Notes: a model not told the origin generated them from the sequence alone. A stretch of 5,693 nucleotides of DNA from an uncultured Odoribacter sp. (GCA_947039985.1 CAMRAP010000116.1:1-5693), one strand, 5' to 3'. Numbered from the stretch's first letter, positions 1-5,529 are shown. Made by a program: numbers and translations.

Positions 1-2
1 TG

Positions 3-773
3 TCCGAAAAAACGATGGAAAGGATCTATGCCGGACTTATCAAATTTGTTGCAGGGGGCAAAGAGCAGTTTGAAGCAACGTTCCTATCTAAGTATTTCAG
101 CGGACACCCTGGAAGTAAAAATATTCCTGTTGATGCTCCTGCACACACGATCAAGTGTATAGACAATCATTCTTTGATACAACCAAAGTTCTTATCCGCT
201 TACTACGGTAATGGGCATAATCAGACCGTTGATGCTCCTGCTCCTACGGTTACAACAAGAGATCGGTTATCGTATATCAATCCTTGTTTTCTTGATATGC
301 AGTATGGCAATGGTACTCCATCGAGTTGTGATGCACCTGCGCCAGTGGTAACAACTAACCCAAAGCATAATCTAGTGAATTGCTATTTGATGAACCCACA
401 ATTCAATTCAAAGGGCGGTGATGTTGATAAGCCTTGCTTTACGTTGATAGCCCGAATGGATAAGATGCCACCCTATTTAGTTAGCACGGTTGATGGCGGT
501 GTTGGTATAGAGGTTTATGATACAGATTCACCCTGTACTGTGAAGATTAAAGAGTTCATGGCTGTATATGGGATTATGGATATCATGATGCGGATGTTGA
601 AGATCCCCGAACTAAAGCAGATCATGGGATTTCCCAAAGATTATGTGCTCGTAGGTACTCAAGCAGATCAAAAGAAGTTTATCGGCAATGCGGTGGAAGT
701 TACAATGGCACGTGTACTTTGTGAGGCTTTGAGTAAAGAGATTACGGAGTTGGAGATTAAAGATGCTGCATGA
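3..773 (+). CDS. C5 cytosine DNA methyltransferase, C-terminal part (5' end outside window)
   Basis: This is the end of a DNA (cytosine-5) methyltransferase, which transfers a methyl group from S-adenosylmethionine to cytosine in a target DNA sequence. The reading frame is already open at base 3 (S-E-K-T before the first Met at 15), so the start and the catalytic motifs I-VIII lie to the left. The visible part, numbered from Met 15, has five repeats of 32-33 residues, with their Asp-x-Pro signatures at residues 40, 73, 106, 138 and 171. These occupy the place of the target-recognition domain. Motif IX follows (R194-MLKIPELKQIMGFP) and then motif X (KKFIGNAVE, about 221-229). The usual GNAVP reads GNAVE here. 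The family call is sure. The target sequence, and whether this is an orphan, phage or restriction-linked enzyme, cannot be told. Base composition is visibly less AT-rich than in the genes to the right. The gene ends about 35 bases before a terminator hairpin. Confidence 0.93.
   Translation, partial: SEKTMERIYAGLIKFVAGGKEQFEATFLSKYFSGHPGSKNIPVDAPAHTIKCIDNHSLIQPKFLSAYYGNGHNQTVDAPAPTVTTRDRLSYINPCFLDMQYGNGTPSSCDAPAPVVTTNPKHNLVNCYLMNPQFNSKGGDVDKPCFTLIARMDKMPPYLVSTVDGGVGIEVYDTDSPCTVKIKEFMAVYGIMDIMMRMLKIPELKQIMGFPKDYVLVGTQADQKKFIGNAVEVTMARVLCEALSKEITELEIKDAA
78..569 (+). repeat. Five in-frame ~33-residue repeats in the methyltransferase target-recognition region
   Basis: Each unit has an aromatic-Leu pair (FL or YL), in the clearest units a Y-G-N-G or similar turn, then Asp-x-Pro followed by a short beta-strand-like T-V-T-T or T-L-I-A. 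The Asp-x-Pro positions are spaced 33, 33, 32 and 33 residues apart. The first two units share an exact 14-base match, GTTGATGCTCCTGC, at 129-142 and 228-241. A diverged third copy sits at 327-340, so the period is 99 bp twice. This points to duplication of a structural unit in the DNA-binding region. Units four and five are much more diverged. Confidence 0.85.
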
Positions 774-806
774 AAAATCTCATACTCAATTAAATAAATA
801 AAACTA

Positions 807-860
807 AAAAAGGCACTTCATTTGTTTGCAAATATACAGTAAACAAATGAAGTGCTTTTT
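807..860. terminator. Bidirectional hairpin terminator between convergent genes
   Basis: Arms GCACTTCATTTGTTT (813-827) and AAACAAATGAAGTGC (841-855) pair perfectly over 15 bp around a 13-base loop. Flanking A (807-811) and T (856-860) runs extend the stem past a single bulged G at 812. A-run on one side and T-run on the other make it work as an intrinsic terminator in both directions. It would stop both the rightward methyltransferase transcript and the leftward regulator/HNH transcript. Confidence 0.88.
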
Positions 861-863
861 AGG

Positions 864-1157
864 TCAACGACCACTAGGCACTGGAAGCATTAATTGGGAG
901 TTAATATCGAAAACATCAGTTCTGTTATTACAGGCTCTACAGAGAGGCACAATATACATAGAACGATCTTTACAAGGTGCTTTTTGGACATGTGCACCTA
1001 CAAAAGAAATCCCAAAATAAAACTGCCCACAAGCAGGGCATTTGCGTTTTATGAATCTTTTTATTTCCATTTTTGATTGCTCCCAATAATTTAACCATGA
1101 ACTACAACCTGCTGGTTTATCGAAACGAGTTGTTCCTTTTGAATTTCTAACTTTCAT
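864..1157 (-). CDS. Small HNH-like zinc-finger protein (97 aa), function unknown
   Basis: The protein carries a Cys-x2-Cys pair (C40, C43), a Gly-Ala-His-Val segment (H56) and a second Cys-x2-Cys followed by Asn (C73, C76, N77) in the phrase YIVPLCRACNN. This order (CxxC, H, CxxCN) is that of a treble-clef/HNH endonuclease-like fold. The N-terminal block (MKVRN..GT, then SSWLNYWEQ) and the GAHVQK..YIVPLC block match a small bacterial family that I recall as uncharacterised. Nuclease activity is therefore inference, because the last metal-binding His or Asn of a full HNH motif is not obvious. The frame extends upstream to 1205, but I chose the Met at 1157 because the family begins MKV and the extra 16 residues are A/T-rich and unlike it. 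It follows the XRE regulator after 71 bases on the same strand with no clear promoter between them, so the two are probably cotranscribed. It ends just before the 807-860 terminator. Confidence 0.75.
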   Translation of the reverse strand: MKVRNSKGTTRFDKPAGCSSWLNYWEQSKMEIKRFIKRKCPACGQFYFGISFVGAHVQKAPCKDRSMYIVPLCRACNNRTDVFDINSQLMLPVPSGR

Positions 1158-1228
1158 TTTTTTAATTTTATTAATGAATAATCTATTATATTTTGTCGTA
1201 ATCAATATTTATAACTATAACCTCTATG

Positions 1229-1951
1229 TTAGTCCTTTAGTAAAAACACAATCGTACTATATTGTTCTTTTAAAACATTTTTTAACTCTATATTGAATGA
1301 ACTAGAAAAGTGTGTCTGAAGTGATTCATAAGGACAAATCATATATACATCAATTGATATTTCATAGCCAGAATATGATATTGAAGGATTCATCTTCAAC
1401 ATATTATATGTAACAAAAGGTAATATACAAATCCTTCCTTTTTCTGAAGGAATATCCATAAGACGACTTATATATTCTCTATCTGTATTAAATAATAGCA
1501 GTTTGCTTTGCATTCTTGATTTAGGATATATATTTTTTACAGAATTCAGCATTAATTCGTCAAATTCATCATGTGGGAAACTTTTCTCTTCTGGATAACC
1601 GCCAAAAAAATTAATATCTTCAGAATATTCTTTTACTTTATAATTATTGGATAAAGGGCGCTTATATATAATATAACCAACTTCTTCTGGTCCAAATTTG
1701 GTTGGAATATTTAAAATAATTTTTTTTAATACACCTCGTTCTTCTTCATCCATCATATGGAGTGTACTGGTTTCACCATACAATTCTTTAACTGTTACGC
1801 CAAGAATTTCCGCCATTTTATTTAAAGTAGATTGTTTTGTATTACCTGTTGAAATAATCCTACTAAGTGAATTCTGGTGAATTTGCATTTTTTCAGCTAA
1901 TTCTGTTATTAACATGCCTTTTTTTGCACAAATCTCTTTTATTTTTAACAT
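1229..1951 (-). CDS. XRE-family helix-turn-helix transcriptional regulator (240 aa)
   Basis: Residues 3-57 form a typical HTH_3/Cro-CI DNA-binding domain (ICAKKGMLITELAEKMQIHQ, then SLSRIISTGNTKQSTLNKMA and EILGVTVKELYG). The recognition helix is around residues 24-34. Residues 70-240 form a C-terminal domain that I do not recognise. It has alternating hydrophobic strands (LLLFN, ICILPFV, YEISIDVYMICPY) and could be a ligand-sensing or dimerisation domain. No LexA-like Ser/Lys protease motif is evident. The open frame runs on to 2146, but the added 65 residues translate the upstream tandem repeats and promoter into low-complexity text. The Met at 1951 places the HTH correctly at the N-terminus and downstream of the promoter. 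Regulation is probably autogenous, since repeats overlap its -33 box and a further copy lies in its leader. Likely targets are itself, the HNH-like gene and perhaps the divergent small gene at 2158. Confidence 0.87.
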   Translation of the reverse strand: MLKIKEICAKKGMLITELAEKMQIHQNSLSRIISTGNTKQSTLNKMAEILGVTVKELYGETSTLHMMDEEERGVLKKIILNIPTKFGPEEVGYIIYKRPLSNNYKVKEYSEDINFFGGYPEEKSFPHDEFDELMLNSVKNIYPKSRMQSKLLLFNTDREYISRLMDIPSEKGRICILPFVTYNMLKMNPSISYSGYEISIDVYMICPYESLQTHFSSSFNIELKNVLKEQYSTIVFLLKD

Positions 1952-1956
1952 ATTAT

Positions 1957-1976
1957 TGTTTTTGATCAAACATTTT
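1957..1976. promoter_or_regulatory. Palindromic candidate operator in the regulator leader
   Basis: A perfect 10-bp palindrome, TTTGATCAAA (1961-1970), overlaps a TGTTT-N6-AAACA pair (1957-1972). It also overlaps a fourth copy of the CAAACATTTT core (1967-1976) seen in the tandem repeats upstream. It lies 6-25 bases before the regulator start codon, inside the predicted leader. Bound protein there could block transcription. The operator role is inference from position and from sharing the repeat core. Confidence 0.45.
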
Positions 1977-2000
1977 ACAGTATTTGATATATTTATTCTG

Positions 2001-2031
2001 CAAATATACGAAACAAAAACAATAAAACAAA
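2001..2031 (-). promoter_or_regulatory. Bacteroidetes-type promoter of the XRE regulator
   Basis: On the minus strand TTTG (2031-2028) is followed by 19 bases and TATATTTG (2008-2001). This matches the Bacteroidetes primary-sigma consensus TTTG / TAnnTTTG exactly and with normal spacing. Transcription would begin near 1996, giving a leader of roughly 45 bases before the start at 1951. The -33 box lies within the first of the tandem repeats. Confidence 0.8.
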
Positions 2032-2080
2032 CATTTTGAACAATAAAACAAACATTCTGAACAAAAGAAACAAACATTTT
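2018..2080. repeat. Three tandem ~21-bp direct repeats, probable operator array
   Basis: Units at 2018-2038, 2039-2059 and 2060-2080 share AACAAnAAAACAAACATTTTG. The second has C for T near its end, and the third carries one inserted base. The core CAAACATT(T/C)T starts at 2028, 2049 and 2071, so spacing is 21 and 22 bp, about two DNA helical turns. All copies therefore face the same side of the helix. The first unit covers the -33 box of the XRE gene. An array of this kind fits cooperative binding by a regulator, most simply the adjacent XRE protein. Confidence 0.75.
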
Positions 2081-2157
2081 AGAACTATGTAACGATATAG
2101 AATTCTGAATATCAAAAGTTATCGTGAGTATCCATATAAAAAACATCTATTAAGTCA

Positions 2158-2301
2158 ATGAAAAAAAACATCCATCTAAGCAACACTAGAAAGCTTCAAT
2201 CGGAATTAGACCAGTTGATAAAGGCTATATTAGAATCTGATAAATCTCCTACTCTGGAGCAAGTAAGAAGAAAGAATTACCTTGAAAGGGTATTAAACTA
2301 A
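2158..2301 (+). CDS. Small hypothetical protein (47 aa), divergent from the regulator
   Basis: The ORF reads from ATG at 2158 to TAA at 2299-2301. It encodes a 47-residue, charged, probably helical protein beginning MKKNIHLSNTRKLQ and ending RRKNYLERVLN. The pattern of hydrophobic residues (L13, L17, L20, I21, I24, L25) fits an amphipathic helix, followed by a Ser-Pro-Thr turn and a second helix. No membrane segment or known domain is visible. Support for its being real comes from a strong terminator hairpin two bases after the stop and a long divergent control region upstream. Against it are its small size and the lack of a clear Shine-Dalgarno or plus-strand promoter. Function is unknown. 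It could be a regulator-linked small protein. Confidence 0.6.
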   Translation: MKKNIHLSNTRKLQSELDQLIKAILESDKSPTLEQVRRKNYLERVLN

Positions 2302-2302
2302 A

Positions 2303-2336
2303 AGAGCAGAATCAATTAAGATTCTGCTCTTTTTTT
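2303..2336 (+). terminator. Intrinsic terminator of the 47-aa gene
   Basis: A perfect 11-bp stem, AGAGCAGAATC (2303-2313) with GATTCTGCTCT (2320-2330), encloses a 6-base loop AATTAA and is followed by a T run to 2336. It begins immediately after the stop codon of the small ORF. Confidence 0.9.
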
Positions 2337-2418
2337 ATGGACGAGTTAGATCACGACAAATAACTCTCTCCCACGATTATGGACTACAAATATACAAACT
2401 ATTTTAATCTATATAGCT

Positions 2419-2823
2419 ATGGGAAGTGAATTTTATCAGTTGATTTCTGCAACTGAAGAAAAAAAGGCGATTGCCGAAAAAATAAGTAAACTATCAGAGC
2501 CTAAATTAAAGGATCTAACACAGGTAAAAGCTCTTTATGATATCTTCAGTCGGAATGTTAATCAAATGGGTTCTGATGAACGGAGAATCTTTGTTTTTAT
2601 TGCTGTTTGGCTATTCTCTCCATCTGCAATAGCTGGAGAGTGTCTTAAAAGTGGGCTTAGAACTGAAATAGCAAAAGTATTAGACGGTTGTTCACTCTGT
2701 AATATATCTAATGCTTTTGCTAATGCTAAATTTCAGTACTTCACTTACAGGTCATTTCGAAATTATACAAACCAATTGTATGAGTTGGTTTTGAAAGACC
2801 TTGAAGAAGATGGGTATATTTAA
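2419..2823 (+). CDS. Hypothetical protein with possible HTH-like segment (134 aa)
   Basis: I do not recognise this protein with certainty. Residues 1-50 are charged and helical. Residues 56-75 are hydrophobic and aromatic (RIFVFIAVWLFSPSA) but too short and interrupted for a convincing membrane span. Residues 75-125 run GLRTEIAKVL, CSLCNISNAF, then YRSFRNYTNQLYELV. This arrangement (helix, turn, helix with an I-S before the second helix) recalls small HTH-like proteins carried by Bacteroides mobile elements. That resemblance is from memory, and DNA binding is inference. There is no Shine-Dalgarno, and no TAnnTTTG box is visible on this strand upstream. The stop codon is part of the terminator stem. 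It stands alone between two terminators and converges with the cyclase-like operon. Confidence 0.7.
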   Translation: MGSEFYQLISATEEKKAIAEKISKLSEPKLKDLTQVKALYDIFSRNVNQMGSDERRIFVFIAVWLFSPSAIAGECLKSGLRTEIAKVLDGCSLCNISNAFANAKFQYFTYRSFRNYTNQLYELVLKDLEEDGYI

Positions 2824-2850
2824 AGGGCGGAGAATAACCCCCGCCCTTTA
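2821..2850. terminator. GC-rich hairpin between convergent genes, probable two-way terminator
   Basis: Arms TAAAGGGCGG (2821-2830) and CCGCCCTTTA (2841-2850) pair perfectly over 10 bp around a 10-base loop. The left arm begins with the stop codon of the 134-aa gene. The flanking T runs are short. Its position between convergent genes suggests it ends both transcripts, including that of the minus-strand operon whose last gene stops at 2891. Confidence 0.75.
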
Positions 2851-2890
2851 AATATTTCATGTATGAAAAAAATCAAATTCTTATATATTT

Positions 2891-4222
2891 CTATTTATTA
2901 GAATACCCGATAGAAGAGTATATCTCACTAGCTATTTTTTTTATCCCTGTTTTATTTTTTTCTTTTGTTGCCTTTAGTAATGAAACTATTTTTCTGTTTT
3001 TTATTTCTGGTAATATACTATCCAGGTCAATAGATGCAATATATTTTATCCATCTTAGAGAAAGAGCATCTATCATTAATTTATACAATATACGGTCATT
3101 GGAAGGCAAACATTCATTGAAAAAATAAACCCAACGGTCATGTGTAATGTTTTTCAATAGAAAGTTCGCTCCATCTTGAGCATCATGTGATATTCCATAA
3201 AAATTTCCAAGTTTTACAGACAGAATTGCAGTCATACAAATAGGGAATGCTGGTATTGGAATAACACTTCCCATCTTTGATAAAGTATTCATAGGAGCAG
3301 GCTCATTATAGAAGTTGTTCATTCCATCATGAGCACTAAGTACCTCGTTTGCTACTCGAACAAAAGATGTTGAACGTAAATCTTCTGGAACAAAGTCAAA
3401 TCCTCCAACTTTTAACAAAACTTGCTTTAATCCACTTGCAGCTTTAGTTTGACCATCAGCAAATAACTCGGAATAACTTCTTCCTATTTGATACTTTTCT
3501 GGATGCTGTAAATCTGTCCATATCTTAGGAATTATTAAATTAGAGTTTGCTAACGAATTCTCTAATTGAGCACCCGAAGAGGATTTTATTAGTGAGAGTA
3601 AGATCCTTACAGTCGTTCTATGAAAAAAATATGGACTCAGTATTAATTTATTGAGATACGAATTATCTTCTCTAAAAGTGGTTTCTTCCAAATCTTTTCG
3701 AAAAGTCTTAAAGTCAATTGGAGCTTCGATTTTTTTATATTTTAAAACACCTTGAATGCATGACCGAATTATCATTTTTGTTTCTTCTTCTGATAACTCA
3801 TTATCTGCATCATCTTGATCTAATTCAGGTTGATTAAAATGAATCACAGTCTCCATCGCTTGCTTTAACCTAAAAGCGCTTGTCCCTTTAATAATCCCTA
3901 ACTCTTCCGCTAACCGAATCGCCTCAAAATCAGAGATGACCTGCTGCAAATCAACATATTCATTAATATCAGATCTATCCAACATCTCTGCGATAAAAGA
4001 CAATCCCATTTTACTAAGTTGACTCTTCAATGAGTTTATCGTTTTAGTCCAAACGTAGGTAGATACCATCTCATATGATTCATTTTCAAAAGCTGTTATT
4101 ATTTGCCTTTGATCTTTTGAAGATAATTGAACACCACGATTTATTAATTCTGGTGTTGATATTTTCGCTGGCAAAACTAAATTCTCATTGTTCTGCCAAA
4201 GTACTATAGCTTTATTTTTCAT
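2891..4222 (-). CDS. Uncharacterised 443-aa partner of the diadenylate-cyclase-like protein
   Basis: I do not recognise this family. The protein looks soluble, with no signal peptide or clear membrane helix. Residues 1-30 form a short strand-rich start (KAIVLWQ, LVLPAKI). Residues 35-125 are helical. Residues 132-150 form an acidic linker (ELDQDDADNELSEEE). Residues 285-395 hold the most striking block, with HDGMNNFYNEPAP (298-310), then VIPIPAFPICMTA and LGNFYGISHDAQ, then RWVYFFNECLP. The dense Asn, Tyr, Pro, Gly and His content there looks like a conserved functional site. The C-terminus is lysine-rich. The start at 4222 overlaps the end of the upstream gene by 11 bases (ATGAAAAATAA), which implies translational coupling. 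In-frame Met codons at 4243 and 4276 are possible but would deepen the overlap. Its role as an effector responding to a nucleotide signal from its neighbour is inference from operon structure only. Confidence 0.88.
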   Translation of the reverse strand: MKNKAIVLWQNNENLVLPAKISTPELINRGVQLSSKDQRQIITAFENESYEMVSTYVWTKTINSLKSQLSKMGLSFIAEMLDRSDINEYVDLQQVISDFEAIRLAEELGIIKGTSAFRLKQAMETVIHFNQPELDQDDADNELSEEETKMIIRSCIQGVLKYKKIEAPIDFKTFRKDLEETTFREDNSYLNKLILSPYFFHRTTVRILLSLIKSSSGAQLENSLANSNLIIPKIWTDLQHPEKYQIGRSYSELFADGQTKAASGLKQVLLKVGGFDFVPEDLRSTSFVRVANEVLSAHDGMNNFYNEPAPMNTLSKMGSVIPIPAFPICMTAILSVKLGNFYGISHDAQDGANFLLKNITHDRWVYFFNECLPSNDRILYKLMIDALSLRWIKYIASIDLDSILPEIKNRKIVSLLKATKEKNKTGIKKIASEIYSSIGYSNK

Positions 4223-5249
4223 CTTTAAACTCAATTTTACCATCTTGTGATTGTATGTAAGCTGACTCAATACCATTCTTTATCATCCCACTAAGTATCA
4301 GAAATGCTCGACTTCTTGCACCGCCTGTTGTGGATGTTTGTTTCTTTGAATTTTTTACAAAGACATTGTATGCTGCAATTTGTCCGTTATTTGTAAATAC
4401 CGTTATCCCATCACTTTCCATCATACCTGTTATAAGTGAAAAATGACCTTCAAGAACTGAATTTGCCTGTAAATCTTTTTTTTCCAACAAGTCCGCTATT
4501 GATTTTGTTATGTTGATACGTTCTTTTAACTCTATTCCATCTTGAAGCTTATGCGGTAGAGTATGCTTATTTGAATCAATAACACAAGCCAAAGTTCCAT
4601 GTCCTTTTTGAAGCACTTCAAGGAAAATTTTCTTGAAAAAATTTCTTGCGGGATCTTTTAACTCATTTTTGATGTTTTTAACTATCGTTTCAATGAATTG
4701 TATTTGATTTTTCAGTGGAGAATAAGAAACGGCATCATTATTACTATAACTCACCAATAGCGTATCAGCCTTAATCCCTTGTACTTCAATTAGCTTTTCG
4801 GCTATTTGGTGTACTAATATAGCTTTTGCATCCGCGCTACCTCTTTCAATCAATGCTTCTGCAATAGACATTGAGACTATTGATCCCCCAGCCTTTAAAA
4901 CACCATATTCAAATGCATCTTCTTGTCGCAAAATATATATAACCCATCCATTTTCTGTTAATGGAGCACATTTCTTCAATGCTTTAAGCATCGTATCTTT
5001 GTTTTTTTTTCCTTTACCAATATAACAAATTTGGGAGTTTCCTAATATCTTCCTTACTAAGTCCAAATCATCAAATATATATATCTGAGGATATAGTGCT
5101 TTACCCTCCTCTTTATAATAAAGTAATTGGCTTATCAACTCAGGAAGTCCTTCTTGAGTTGATAAACATTGCATCTCTTCTTGATTTAGAAAATCAACAG
5201 AGGAGCCTATTAAAATCTGCTTTAAAGAAATTGGTTTAGTACTTTTCAT
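4212..5249 (-). CDS. DisA_N/diadenylate-cyclase-like protein with N-terminal sensor-like domain (345 aa)
   Basis: Residues ~205-342 resemble the DisA_N (DAC) domain, which in DisA and CdaA condenses two ATP into cyclic di-AMP. There is a glycine-rich strand (GHGTLACVID, 216-225), then a helix and ITGMMESDGITVF, where D280-G281-I282 stands at the DGA motif. Next comes GQIAAYNVFV, then GGARSR (309-314) where GTRHR normally sits, and finally ILS..I..GI.SAYIQSQDGKI, matching the ISE...A.VVSEETG.I end of the fold. Both arginines of RHR remain but the histidine is Ser. Residues 1-200 form a separate alpha/beta domain (CAPLTENGWVIYIL, FEYGVL) that I think corresponds to the sensor domains called DACN-type (for example DACNV) found before such DAC domains. 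The exact subtype is from memory and uncertain. No membrane segment is seen. It heads a two-gene operon. Cyclic nucleotide synthesis is plausible but unproven, and the product could differ from c-di-AMP. Confidence 0.8.
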   Translation of the reverse strand: MKSTKPISLKQILIGSSVDFLNQEEMQCLSTQEGLPELISQLLYYKEEGKALYPQIYIFDDLDLVRKILGNSQICYIGKGKKNKDTMLKALKKCAPLTENGWVIYILRQEDAFEYGVLKAGGSIVSMSIAEALIERGSADAKAILVHQIAEKLIEVQGIKADTLLVSYSNNDAVSYSPLKNQIQFIETIVKNIKNELKDPARNFFKKIFLEVLQKGHGTLACVIDSNKHTLPHKLQDGIELKERINITKSIADLLEKKDLQANSVLEGHFSLITGMMESDGITVFTNNGQIAAYNVFVKNSKKQTSTTGGARSRAFLILSGMIKNGIESAYIQSQDGKIEFKDEK

Positions 5250-5320
5250 AAATTTACTGTTGCCATTAGAATAACATATACATTAAAGGTTGCAATACAC
5301 ACGCATACCATTTCACAAAG

Positions 5321-5372
5321 TTAATCACAAAAAACACCCAACAAAACATTATTGGATGTTTTTTGTGATTAA
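5321..5372 (-). terminator. Long hairpin, terminator or attenuator upstream of the cyclase-like operon
   Basis: TTAATCACAAAAAACACCCA (5321-5340) pairs with TGGATGTTTTTTGTGATTAA (5353-5372) around a 12-base loop. There are 16 pairs, one mismatch and 3 more pairs. In a minus-strand RNA the mismatch becomes a G-U pair, so the structure is better formed leftward than rightward. A6 and T6 runs lie in the stem, which is compatible with intrinsic termination. It sits 71 bases before the 345-aa gene. It may end the transcript of the gene clipped at the right edge, or a short RNA from the promoter near 5500, or act as an attenuator in the operon leader. Confidence 0.7.
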
Positions 5373-5498
5373 GTTAAATTAATTTATTTCCCTTCCTTAC
5401 TACTAAGTAATACAAAACAATTATTGCAGTGTTTAATAATTAGCTCTACAAGGTGATGTTTTTATATGTAAATACTTAATGAGGTGCAATTGTATCTG

Positions 5499-5529
5499 CA
5501 AATTTACACTAAGAACTATCATCTACAAT
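5499..5529 (-). promoter_or_regulatory. Candidate Bacteroidetes-type promoter, leftward
   Basis: On the minus strand ATTG (5529-5526), a 3-of-4 match to TTTG, is followed by exactly 19 bases and TAAATTTG (5506-5499), a full match to TAnnTTTG. The spacing equals that of the XRE promoter, and both -7 boxes continue into CAGA. Transcription would start near 5494 and proceed left through the hairpin at 5321-5372 toward the cyclase-like gene. Confidence 0.55.

Noticed and set aside
826..1076. Plus-strand ORFs of 64 and 60 codons opposite the HNH-like gene
   Set aside because: Shadows of the minus-strand gene. One begins inside the terminator hairpin, and neither has domain-like sequence.
1158..1205. 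16-residue upstream extension of the HNH-like protein
   Set aside because: Lys/Ile/Asn-rich text from A/T-rich spacer. The family start MKV fits the Met at 1157.
1698..1880. 60-codon plus-strand ORF inside the XRE gene
   Set aside because: Antisense shadow of a well-supported HTH gene.
2018..2080. CRISPR array or replication iterons
   Set aside because: Only three contiguous units with no spacers, sitting on a promoter. No Cas or replication-initiator gene is visible, so an operator array is the simpler reading.
1952..2146. In-frame N-terminal extension of the XRE regulator (65 residues, QNVCFIV repeated)
   Set aside because: It is a translation of the tandem operator repeats and the promoter. 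The HTH begins right after the Met at 1951, and the predicted transcription start lies inside the extension.
2859..3128. 89-codon plus-strand ORF with membrane-like hydrophobic text
   Set aside because: Antisense to the lysine-rich C-terminus of the 443-aa protein. Lys codons read backwards give Phe/Leu, which mimics membrane segments.
4223..4276. Longer start for the 443-aa protein (Met at 4243 or 4276)
   Set aside because: Would overlap the upstream gene by 32 or 65 bases. The 11-base ATG...TAA overlap at 4222 is the usual coupled form, although the others are not excluded.
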